Assembly (NCBI GenBank): GCA_027335965.1
Contig: DAHWGZ010000020.1
Coordinates: 1-18,502 of the forward strand
Direction: 5' to 3'
DNA from: Acidiferrobacter sp.
GTDB lineage: Bacteria; Pseudomonadota; Gammaproteobacteria; Acidiferrobacterales; Acidiferrobacteraceae
Length of the DNA: 18,502 nt
In this document: in pieces, positions 6,978 through 13,589 of the stretch
Numbering within the stretch: the stretch's first letter is position 1
How the letters are laid out: every line of letters begins with the position of its first letter
The notes under the pieces: model-generated
What the model saw: only the letters and a program-made list of their open reading frames with translations
The model's database searches: none
Told to the model about the DNA's origin: nothing
Translations under genes and position numbers: made by a program

Positions 6978-7856
6978 GTGCGCCTTGATACTGTAACGAG
7001 AGCGGGCTTCACCGGGCCTGGGGCGGTGACGATAGCCTCGTGTCTGGGTTTTTTGGTGTCCGCGCAAGCCTCGCTCCGCATGCCGCCCCTGACACGCATC
7101 CTGCGCGTTACGCGTCTCTGGCAGGCCGGGGATGAGGGGCAAGGTGTCCGTGTGGGCGTGATCTCCAACGGTGCCCGGAACTATCGAAGCCTGGTAAGGG
7201 AAGGGATTGTGCCGCCGGACGTCGCCTTCCCTCGGGGTTACGGTCAGGGGGATGAAGGGGACTGGATGCCGCAAGTCGTTCACGACGTGGCGCCGCGAGC
7301 CCATCTGGGGTTTTGTCCCGGCGGGTCCGCTCGTCGCACCGTGGCCTGTGCGCGAACCCTCATTACGGACTTCCACGCCGCTATCGTGGTCGATGATATC
7401 AATCCCCAGCCCATCTTTTTCACGCCCACGGTCAAGGCGCAAGGTCTGGCTCATCTCCTCAGGCGTCACCCCGGCGTATTGTTTTTTACCGGCGCTGGGA
7501 ATAACGGCGGTGGGTATTACCAGGGGACTTGGCGGCCGAAGTCGGTGATGCTTGCGGGACCGCGGGAGAAGGCGCAGGTCTTTGGGGTCGGTCCCACAGC
7601 CACCGCCTATGATGGGTTATGGGTAAGCCCCCGAGCGCCAGCCGTGATTCCGTTGGGCACCAACGCCCGCCCGGCGCCTCACGACGGACGGTGTGTGACG
7701 AGCAACCCCCTTATCACGCTTCTTGTGACCAATAGGAGGGGGCGGGTTCTCGCCTGTACGACCACTCGCTGCGCGGCCTTGCATGTGCGCGGGCGTAATC
7801 GCCGCGCGCGCTGGGTCCATTGGCGGGTCTTCGTGCTCAGAAATCCGAAGACCTGA
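6978..7856 (+). CDS. Subtilase-like (S8 fold) secreted protein lacking a clear catalytic triad, 3' end truncated
   Basis: Start GTG 6978 gives a hydrophobic signal-like segment (AVTIASCLGFLVSAQA, about residues 16-31). The next part follows the subtilase layout: GQGVRVGVISNGARN where the catalytic Asp motif is expected (Asn instead of Asp), WMPQVVHDVAPRAHLGFCPG in the place of the His region, AAIVVDDINPQP, and GVLFFTGAGNNGGG corresponding to the oxyanion Asn region. No convincing Gly-Thr-Ser motif follows. The reading ends VFVLRNPKT, and its stop (7854-7856) lies beyond the right junction at about 7844, inside DNA of the split gene. So the natural C-terminus is probably lost. It may be a pseudoenzyme, a binding protein, or a decaying gene. 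Confidence 0.55.
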   Translation: MRLDTVTRAGFTGPGAVTIASCLGFLVSAQASLRMPPLTRILRVTRLWQAGDEGQGVRVGVISNGARNYRSLVREGIVPPDVAFPRGYGQGDEGDWMPQVVHDVAPRAHLGFCPGGSARRTVACARTLITDFHAAIVVDDINPQPIFFTPTVKAQGLAHLLRRHPGVLFFTGAGNNGGGYYQGTWRPKSVMLAGPREKAQVFGVGPTATAYDGLWVSPRAPAVIPLGTNARPAPHDGRCVTSNPLITLLVTNRRGRVLACTTTRCAALHVRGRNRRARWVHWRVFVLRNPKT

Positions 7857-8339
7857 GCCCGGTCGTGGACGATCTCTACGCCCACCGGTATCGCTGCCGG
7901 GGAGTGGCGCCGCGCGGCCTGCCGGGCTTGTCCTTCATCCTCATGCAGCCCGAGCTTGCCGCCGCGCGCGGTTACCTGTCGTTCTGGATGATGTTCACCG
8001 CGCACCCGTCGGCGGGCGCCTTGCGCGCCTACCTGGAAGGTCGGCCGCCGTTTGATTACATCCATCTGTGGTTATTTCCGATGGAGTCGTGTCGGTCGAT
8101 CTCGAGCCCGTCGCCGGTTGGCGAGAGATCGTGCGGCGGGCCCGACGGTCCGGGGGTTGGTCGGGGTGGATGCGCAGCGATATCCGGCGGACTTCGCGGC
8201 CTTGACGCGCTATCAGGAGGCGGCCCGGGAGCTGCCGGCGCTCATCAACCGCCCCCTTGCCCCGCTTGGCGGGGCGGAGTGGAGGGCCTTTACGGAACGA
8301 AACGCGGGCCTCGAGACGGGCGCTGGATACGAGGACTGA
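7844..8339 (+). pseudogene. C-terminal half of the split gene of unknown function
   Basis: This continues the protein broken at 4896. Frame 2 gives SEDLSPVVDDLYAHRYRCRG, LSFILMQPELAAARGYLSFW and LRAYLEGRPPFDYIHLW. Near 8077 the sense moves to frame 1 (SDGVVSVDLEPVAGWREIVR) and near 8150 to frame 3 (GLVGVDAQRYPADFAALTRY ... GAGYED, stop at 8337-8339). The two frameshifts show decay after or alongside the insertion. No family is recognised. Joined to the first half the protein would be a little over 360 residues. Confidence 0.7.
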
Positions 8340-8378
8340 GGGGCGCTTGCCCTGGCCACGCCGCGCGAACCCCTCTTT
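8338..8378 (+). terminator. Weak terminator-like hairpin after the split gene
   Basis: GAGGGG (8338-8343) can pair with CCCCTC (8370-8375), followed by only three T. The 26-base loop makes this weak. Confidence 0.3.
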
Positions 8379-8414
8379 GGCGTCGGCGCTTCTCTATAAC
8401 GTATAGCCATATAG

Positions 8415-8423
8415 TGATATACT
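8415..8423 (+). promoter_or_regulatory. Extended -10 promoter placing transcription start at the MFS start codon
   Basis: TGATATACT carries the TGn extension and a near-consensus -10 hexamer TATACT (8418-8423) inside an AT-rich island (8393-8425) in GC-rich DNA. There is no good -35, as is usual for extended -10 promoters. Transcription would begin about 8429-8431. GTATA (8401-8405) and TATAC (8418-8422) form an inverted repeat that could be an operator. Confidence 0.5.
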
Positions 8424-8428
8424 AAAGT

Positions 8429-9970
8429 GTGTCCTCGCTTCCCCTGTCTCGCGAACCCGATCCCCAACCCACGCGATTAGCCGCCCTGTTTGGGGGCGTG
8501 GGTTTGGCGCTGGCGCTCGGTTCCTTCGAGGGGGCGGGGGTGCAGGCCATCTTTCCCTACATTGGTGGTGGTCTCGCCACCAGCAGTTACCGGGCGCTAT
8601 GGACCCTCACGTATTTCGTGGTGCACTGGGCGCTTGGCATCACGCTTATGCCGTGGAGCACGCTGCGCTTCGGCCGACGCCGGGTCTTCCAGGGGGCGGT
8701 GGGATTGGCGGCGGCCGGTAGCCTCACGGGCGCGTTCACGCACAATCTATGGGTCATGCTGATTTCGCGGGCCATGGAGGGCCTGGGCGCGGGCCTTCTC
8801 GTGCCCTTGAGCCAGAGCGCGTTTCTCGCCGCCACCCCGGCGCGTCGTCATGGCATCGTCACCGTGTTTTGGAGCAACGCCATGCTCCTGCCGTTTTTCG
8901 TCGGACCGGCGATCGGCGGTTGGCTTGCGACCACGGCCGGTTTCCATCTGATCTTCGGATTGACGGTGCCGCTGTGGCTCGTCGCGCTGTGGGCGGGCAG
9001 TCGTGGTATCCGGGAGACCGCGATGCCGCCCGCATCCGAGGCGCGACCCTTCGATCTCCTTGGCTTCGCGCTCCTCTATGCGGGCCTCATGGCGCTCCAG
9101 GTGACGCTGGATCAGGGTGAGCAGCACGGCTGGTGGTACTCGCCGTTCATCCGCGACGCCTCATTCGCGGCCGTCGTCTGCCTTTATTTGTTCGGCTGGT
9201 ATGAGGCGCGGGCGCGTCACCCGCTACTGCAGTTCCATTATCTGAGGCGCCGCAATTATGTGCTCGGGCTGTTGCTTTTGAGTCTCGGGTGGGCGCTATT
9301 CATGGGGTGGGCGTCGATCCTGCCGTTGTGGGCCGAAGAGGACCTTGGGTATAACGGCCTGTGGGGCGGGATCCTGTTGCTGCCGGTGGGCCTCGGGGCG
9401 CTACCTTTGTCGGCGGCCCTCGATCATCTGCGGGGCCTGTTTGGCCTGCGGCGCCTGGCGAGCCTGAGCTTTCTGCTGCTGGGCGGCGCCTATGGCACGT
9501 TGTCGGTGCATCCCGGGAGCGCCCTATCCGATCTGTTCTGGCCATTGGTCGTCCTCGGGCTCGGGGTCGGCATCCTGTTCGTGCCGCTGACCATGATCGT
9601 TATGTCCGAGATCGCGGTCGCCGCGGTACCGGCGGCGGCCACCACCGCGAACTTCATACGCGTGTTCAGCGCCAATATCGGCGTGACGGTGCTGGCGGTC
9701 TATTGGTCGCGCGGCAGCGCGCGGGCGAGCAATGCCTTGGCCGCGGAGGCCTCGCGTTATGGACACACGACCACCGGATCGCTTGAGGCCTTGCAGGGAT
9801 TTTTGTCGGTCGAGGCGCATACCGTCAGTCTTGATAATCTGCTGCGGGTTTCGATGTGGCTGTGTCTGGCGGCTGCCTTCGTCGCGTGGCTTTTCCTGAT
9901 CCCGCCTCGGGCGTTGCCCGAGACCTCGGCCCATAGTTTCGTCGAAGAGACCGAAAACGAGAGCGGTTAA
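8429..9970 (+). CDS. MFS exporter of the DHA2 (14-helix, EmrB-like) type
   Basis: The 513-residue protein is almost entirely hydrophobic helices, with about 14 predicted. Proton-driven drug or metabolite efflux is the family role. The loop between helices two and three has a motif A-like sequence (LRFGRRRVFQGAVG, about residues 73-86) and helix five ends with GPAIGGWLATTAG, matching the antiporter motif C pattern (G-P-x-x-G-G). The first helix begins by residue 17, so GTG 8429 is the natural start; no later Met is possible without losing it. No Shine-Dalgarno precedes it, in keeping with a leaderless mRNA. No partner membrane-fusion protein or regulator is adjacent. The substrate is unknown. 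Confidence 0.88.
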   Translation: MSSLPLSREPDPQPTRLAALFGGVGLALALGSFEGAGVQAIFPYIGGGLATSSYRALWTLTYFVVHWALGITLMPWSTLRFGRRRVFQGAVGLAAAGSLTGAFTHNLWVMLISRAMEGLGAGLLVPLSQSAFLAATPARRHGIVTVFWSNAMLLPFFVGPAIGGWLATTAGFHLIFGLTVPLWLVALWAGSRGIRETAMPPASEARPFDLLGFALLYAGLMALQVTLDQGEQHGWWYSPFIRDASFAAVVCLYLFGWYEARARHPLLQFHYLRRRNYVLGLLLLSLGWALFMGWASILPLWAEEDLGYNGLWGGILLLPVGLGALPLSAALDHLRGLFGLRRLASLSFLLLGGAYGTLSVHPGSALSDLFWPLVVLGLGVGILFVPLTMIVMSEIAVAAVPAAATTANFIRVFSANIGVTVLAVYWSRGSARASNALAAEASRYGHTTTGSLEALQGFLSVEAHTVSLDNLLRVSMWLCLAAAFVAWLFLIPPRALPETSAHSFVEETENESG

Positions 9971-10014
9971 GCGGTCCGCAGGCGAATGCCCGAATCGCCA
10001 GACCGCGGCCTGAC

Positions 10015-10043
10015 CATGACCCGCGCCCCGCGAGAGGGTCATG
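10015..10043. repeat. 8-bp perfect inverted repeat in the MFS-tadA gap
   Basis: CATGACCC (10015-10022) and GGGTCATG (10036-10043) flank a 13-base loop that can itself form GCG/CGC pairs. It lies 45 bases after the MFS stop and lacks a T-run, so it may be an mRNA-stabilising hairpin or a binding site. The rest of 9971-10269 shows no gene. Confidence 0.45.
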
Positions 10044-10269
10044 ATTGCGGCGAGCCGATGCCCTGGTCGGGGCTATCGACTTCTCACCACGGGCGACACG
10101 TCGTCGTCCATGCCAAGATCATGCTCGCGCACCAAGAAGCTCGAGTATCGGTCCCGCATGCGGCATCATCGTACTACTATAAGCAGTCCTGACGGGTTGC
10201 GCCGGGCGTCGTGTGGGTCGGGGGCCGGAAGCTTGGGATCTCGTTTTATCCAGGAATCAGCGGACGCGG

Positions 10270-10785
10270 ATGACGAAAGACATCGAGGAGACGGGGGCGC
10301 GGGACGACGCGCATTGGATGGGCGTGGCGCTGGCGCAGGCCGTGGATGCCGGACGCGCGGGCGAGGTGCCGGTTGGCGCGGTTCTCGTGCGCGCCGGCAC
10401 CGCGCTTGCGAGCGCCGGCAACAGTCCGATCGCCCTTCATGATCCGACCGCCCATGCCGAGATCCTGGCCTTGCGCGCAGGCGGCGCGCGGATTGGCAAT
10501 TATCGCCTCAAGGATTGCGTCTTGTATGTCACCCTCGAACCCTGCGCCATGTGCGCCGTGGCACTGGTGCACGCACGCGTCGCGCGCCTCGTGTTTGGCG
10601 CGACGGATCCGCGCGCGGGGGCCGCGGGTTCGGCCTTCATGCTCACAGACGACGCCCGCTTCAATCATCGCGTATCGGTCACCGGTGGCATCTTGGCGGC
10701 GGAATGCGAGGCGCTCCTGCGCGATTTCTTCCGCGCCCGCCGCGCCGACGGCTCAGATCGCGGGCTCGCTCAATTGAAAGAGTAG
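10270..10785 (+). CDS. tadA: tRNA-specific adenosine deaminase
   Basis: TadA deaminates the wobble adenosine A34 of tRNA-Arg(ACG) to inosine, allowing one tRNA to read several Arg codons. The 171-residue product has the whole cytidine/deoxycytidylate deaminase signature: His62-Ala-Glu64 (zinc ligand and catalytic Glu, in DPTAHAEILALR) and Pro-Cys92-Ala-Met-Cys95 (zinc ligands, in TLEPCAMC), plus the N-terminal GEVPVGAVLV strand. ATG 10270 is preferred over the upstream in-frame start because the extra residues have no family counterpart; the Shine-Dalgarno is weak. The last 33 bases overlap the opposite-strand mltF gene. Assignment is secure. Confidence 0.95.
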   Translation: MTKDIEETGARDDAHWMGVALAQAVDAGRAGEVPVGAVLVRAGTALASAGNSPIALHDPTAHAEILALRAGGARIGNYRLKDCVLYVTLEPCAMCAVALVHARVARLVFGATDPRAGAAGSAFMLTDDARFNHRVSVTGGILAAECEALLRDFFRARRADGSDRGLAQLKE

Positions 10786-12165
10786 CGAGCGCGTGGTCCC
10801 CGAGGTTTGGTGGAGGTGGCGCAGGATCCGGTAGTAGACCCGGATGCGGTTGACGTATTGCACGGCCGTATAGCCCGCGGCGTAGCCATAGTGGGTCTTG
10901 CGGAACCACCAAGGATCCTCGAGGAGCGGCAGGCGTTGCTCGACGTCCGTCCAGCGATCCGGATTGGCCCCTTGCTCGCGCGTCAGCCACCTCGCGTCCT
11001 CGAGATGGTTGAGGCCGATGTTGTAGGCGGCCAACGCCATCCAGGTCCGGTCGGGTTGCGGGATATCGGCGGGCAGGGCGTCGAGGAGCGCGCGCAGGTA
11101 GCGCGCCCCTCCGTCGACGCTCTGCCGCGGGTTCAGGCGATCCGTCACCCCCACCGAGAGACAGGTATCGTTGGTCAGCATCATGAGACCCTGAACGCCG
11201 GTCGGCGATTCGGCGTTGGCCTCCCAGCGCGATTCCTGATAACTCACGGCGGCCAGCAGGCGCCAGGGTATGTGATAGCGGGCGCCAGCGCTCCGAAAGA
11301 GCGGGGCGTAGAGTGGCAGGGCCACCCGAACCCGCCTCAGATAGGTGTGGATATGGACGTAGTTGAGCCGCGTAACGCCATAGTAGCGGGCAATCAGATC
11401 GGCCAACTGCCCCGAGCGCCGCAACTGCGTAAAGAAGCGAAAGGCGGCGCGGTAGAGCTTGGTGTCGCGTTTCTTCGGAAATGCCCAGGCCAATTCCCGT
11501 GGCGGCCCGACCGTGAAGCCGACGCGTAGCGCCGGGTAGTAGCGGCGATTGACCGCGACCACATTGGAGTCGGCGACCGTGAAGCGCAATAGGCCCTGCC
11601 ACACCAGGAATAACAGTTCGTCGGCCTGCATGTGAGTGGTGTCGGTCCAGGCCAGATGCGGCAGTGTCGGGCGTAGGCCCGCGAGCGCCGCGGCCGCGCT
11701 CGATCCCGCCACCACCTCGATCGGCCGCCCGATCAGGGCGCGGGCATTGGCCGGCTTGCGGGTACCGGCACGGTACACAATCTCTTCGTGGACGATTTGA
11801 TAGGGCGGACCAAAGCGCGCGTCCTGTTTCCGCGCTGATGTGATCGTAAGACCGGCTACGAGGTCGCCTTCTCCGGCGGCCAGGGCCTGCATCAATCCCT
11901 GGTCGCGGGCGATGACCTTGACCTTCAGTTTCAGTCCGAGGTAGTCGGCAAAATCCCGGGCCATGTCGTATTCCATGCCCGCCGGTCCCTGTGCCCCTTC
12001 GTAATAGGTCGTAGGGCCGCTGCGCGTCAGGACGACCAATTCCCGGTGTTTCTGGTCTGGAAGGCGCACGAGCTTTGGCTGGGCGTGGCGGGAGGAGCAC
12101 CCGTCGAGCATGACCGCCGCAAAGGCGGCCAGCGCCAGGGTTCTTAATATGGGGTGCGGAACCAT
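10753..12165 (-). CDS. mltF: Membrane-bound lytic murein transglycosylase F
   Basis: MltF cleaves peptidoglycan glycan strands at the inner face of the outer membrane. The 470-residue product has a lipoprotein signal with lipobox Leu20-Asp-Gly-Cys23; Ser at +2 is compatible with outer-membrane sorting. Residues about 40-270 form an SBP-bac-3-type periplasmic binding domain (MEYDMARDFADYLGLKLKVK). Residues about 290-455 form the SLT catalytic domain, with Glu311 in AAVSYQESRWEANAES as catalytic acid and GVQGLMMLT and AAYNIG motifs following. This two-domain order and length are those of MltF. The start has no clear Shine-Dalgarno. It converges on tadA with a 33-base coding overlap. Confidence 0.95.
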   Translation of the reverse strand: MVPHPILRTLALAAFAAVMLDGCSSRHAQPKLVRLPDQKHRELVVLTRSGPTTYYEGAQGPAGMEYDMARDFADYLGLKLKVKVIARDQGLMQALAAGEGDLVAGLTITSARKQDARFGPPYQIVHEEIVYRAGTRKPANARALIGRPIEVVAGSSAAAALAGLRPTLPHLAWTDTTHMQADELLFLVWQGLLRFTVADSNVVAVNRRYYPALRVGFTVGPPRELAWAFPKKRDTKLYRAAFRFFTQLRRSGQLADLIARYYGVTRLNYVHIHTYLRRVRVALPLYAPLFRSAGARYHIPWRLLAAVSYQESRWEANAESPTGVQGLMMLTNDTCLSVGVTDRLNPRQSVDGGARYLRALLDALPADIPQPDRTWMALAAYNIGLNHLEDARWLTREQGANPDRWTDVEQRLPLLEDPWWFRKTHYGYAAGYTAVQYVNRIRVYYRILRHLHQTSGTTRSLLFQLSEPAI

Positions 12166-12275
12166 GGCAAAGGCCTGGGCCCTGTCCCCTTCATTCTGAA
12201 GCCGGGCGTGCGCATGGGCTCGATCATACCCCCTCTATCCTTTCTTGGCGACACCGGTTAAGCTTACCGTCCCGG

Positions 12276-12365
12276 GGAGAGGTACCGAAGCGGTCATACC
12301 GGCGCAGACTCGAAATCTGTTGGGGGCATCGCCCCACGTGGGTTCGAATCCCACCCTCTCCGCCA
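12276..12365 (+). tRNA. tRNA-Ser, anticodon CGA
   Basis: Acceptor stem GGAGAGG (12276-12282) pairs with CCTCTCC (12355-12361), followed by discriminator G and an encoded CCA (12363-12365). The anticodon stem GCAGA/TCTGT encloses CTCGAAA, giving anticodon CGA (12311-12313), which reads UCG. A long GC-rich variable arm (GGGGGC...GCCCC type) and the T-arm GGGTTCGAATCCC support serine identity. It is a single tRNA with no neighbouring integrase gene in the window. Confidence 0.97.
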
Positions 12366-12479
12366 TTTCTGGAGAGCTCAAGGCCAAGGTTGGCCGGCTC
12401 GCCCCATCCGATCCACAGGATACGCGGGGGCGTGTATTTCGAATCAGGCTTCGTGGCGGCGGCCAAGAGGAACGGATTC

Positions 12480-13541
12480 ATGACAGGAAGTTGCCCCGAG
12501 CAGGATGGTCGCGGTCATGCGGCCCATTGCCAGCGCAAGACTATCGGACGTCGTGGCAGTGGCCATGCAAACCGTTCCAACCTGCTGTATCTACGCGGCG
12601 CGCGGCAGCTCGAGGGGGTCTTCCGACAAGATCTCAGCGGCGCGCTCTATACCCTGGGCGGCGTCGTTCTGGGTCTCATTGTTGGCGCCGTAGGCTATCA
12701 TTACCGGTTACTGGATGCGCTCGTCTCACCGCGCGATCCGGCGTTTCTTTTGTTCGGCGTGCCGGCCTTGGTGGGAGGAGGGGTAGGGGCGTTTAGCGCC
12801 TGGTGGCATGCCCGCACGAAGCTCGCGCAGGCGCTGGTGACCTCGGAGGGATTCCGACAACGGCTCATGAGCGTCGAGCGCAACCAGGCCTTATGGATCA
12901 GTCTGTCGGCCGTCCTCCACGATGTGCGCAATCCCCTCCATAATATCCATCTCCTCATAGAGTCCCTGGAGTCCCCTGGGGCCGATACCGATCAGGTGCG
13001 TCAGCAGGTGCTCGAACAGCTCGAGCGCATCAATGTCCGGGTACGCCGGGTCGTGTCCCAGATCTCGGAGTTTTCCGGGGAGATCGCCCGGCGCCCCATC
13101 AGTCTCACCGAAGTGCTAACCGAGGTCGCGGAGATGGTGCGCCCGCTCGCGCGTCAGTCGCGGGTCACTCTCGCGCTCGACGCGGGGCACGATACGATGG
13201 TGGTGGCGGATCCCAAGTTTCTTGTGCAGGCCATTGATCATTTGATCCTGAATTCCCTGCAGATACTGTCCGAGCAGCCGCCGCCGGTCGCGCGCAGCCT
13301 GTATGTGCAGGTCCATCAGGTGGGCGATCAGGCCGAGATGTGGGTGGAGGATAGTGGTCCGGGCCTGCCCGACGAGGTGCGCGAGCGCCTGTTCGAGCCC
13401 TTGACGACGACGCGCACGAGCGGCATGGGTCTCGGACTTGCCATCGCCCATGCCCTGGCAAGCGCCGCCGGGGCCCCTTTGTCGCTGGGTTATACCGGGG
13501 CTACGGGCACGCGTTTCGTGCTTCGTTTCCGCTCGCCGTAA
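12480..13541 (+). CDS. Two-helix membrane sensor histidine kinase
   Basis: This 353-residue kinase would autophosphorylate and pass phosphate to a receiver. Start ATG 12480 follows AGAGGAA at about seven bases. The first 45 residues are polar and low in family character. Two membrane helices at about 53-75 and 88-109 are joined by a short loop, so there is no periplasmic sensor domain. Then come the H-box (LSAVLHDVRNPLHN, His147), the N-box (AIDHLILNSLQ, Asn258), G1 (VEDSGPGLP, Asp291), an F-like segment (RLFEPLTTT) and G2 (SGMGLGLAIAH). All core kinase motifs are present. It is 48 bases before the hybrid kinase gene and probably works with it. The stimulus may be membrane-borne or passed by a partner. 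Confidence 0.9.
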   Translation: MTGSCPEQDGRGHAAHCQRKTIGRRGSGHANRSNLLYLRGARQLEGVFRQDLSGALYTLGGVVLGLIVGAVGYHYRLLDALVSPRDPAFLLFGVPALVGGGVGAFSAWWHARTKLAQALVTSEGFRQRLMSVERNQALWISLSAVLHDVRNPLHNIHLLIESLESPGADTDQVRQQVLEQLERINVRVRRVVSQISEFSGEIARRPISLTEVLTEVAEMVRPLARQSRVTLALDAGHDTMVVADPKFLVQAIDHLILNSLQILSEQPPPVARSLYVQVHQVGDQAEMWVEDSGPGLPDEVRERLFEPLTTTRTSGMGLGLAIAHALASAAGAPLSLGYTGATGTRFVLRFRSP

Positions 13542-13589
13542 CGCCACAGCGGCCCCGACGTTTTTCAACCTGAAAACCGAGTATCTTGC

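Noticed and set aside
10807..11529. 240-residue plus-strand ORF within mltF
   Set aside because: Antisense to conserved mltF codons and without ribosome site or family motif.
10679..12100. 473-residue open minus-strand frame
   Set aside because: Out-of-frame shadow of mltF; arginine/proline-rich with no domain, while the mltF frame carries the lipobox and both domains.
12276..12365. tRNA-Ser as attachment site of an integrated element
   Set aside because: No integrase gene and no repeated tRNA 3' end were seen nearby; flanks are ordinary chromosomal genes.
12224..12481. 85-residue minus-strand ORF containing GGEGGIRTHVG
   Set aside because: It is the antisense reading of the tRNA-Ser gene; this peptide is a well-known false ORF in annotations.
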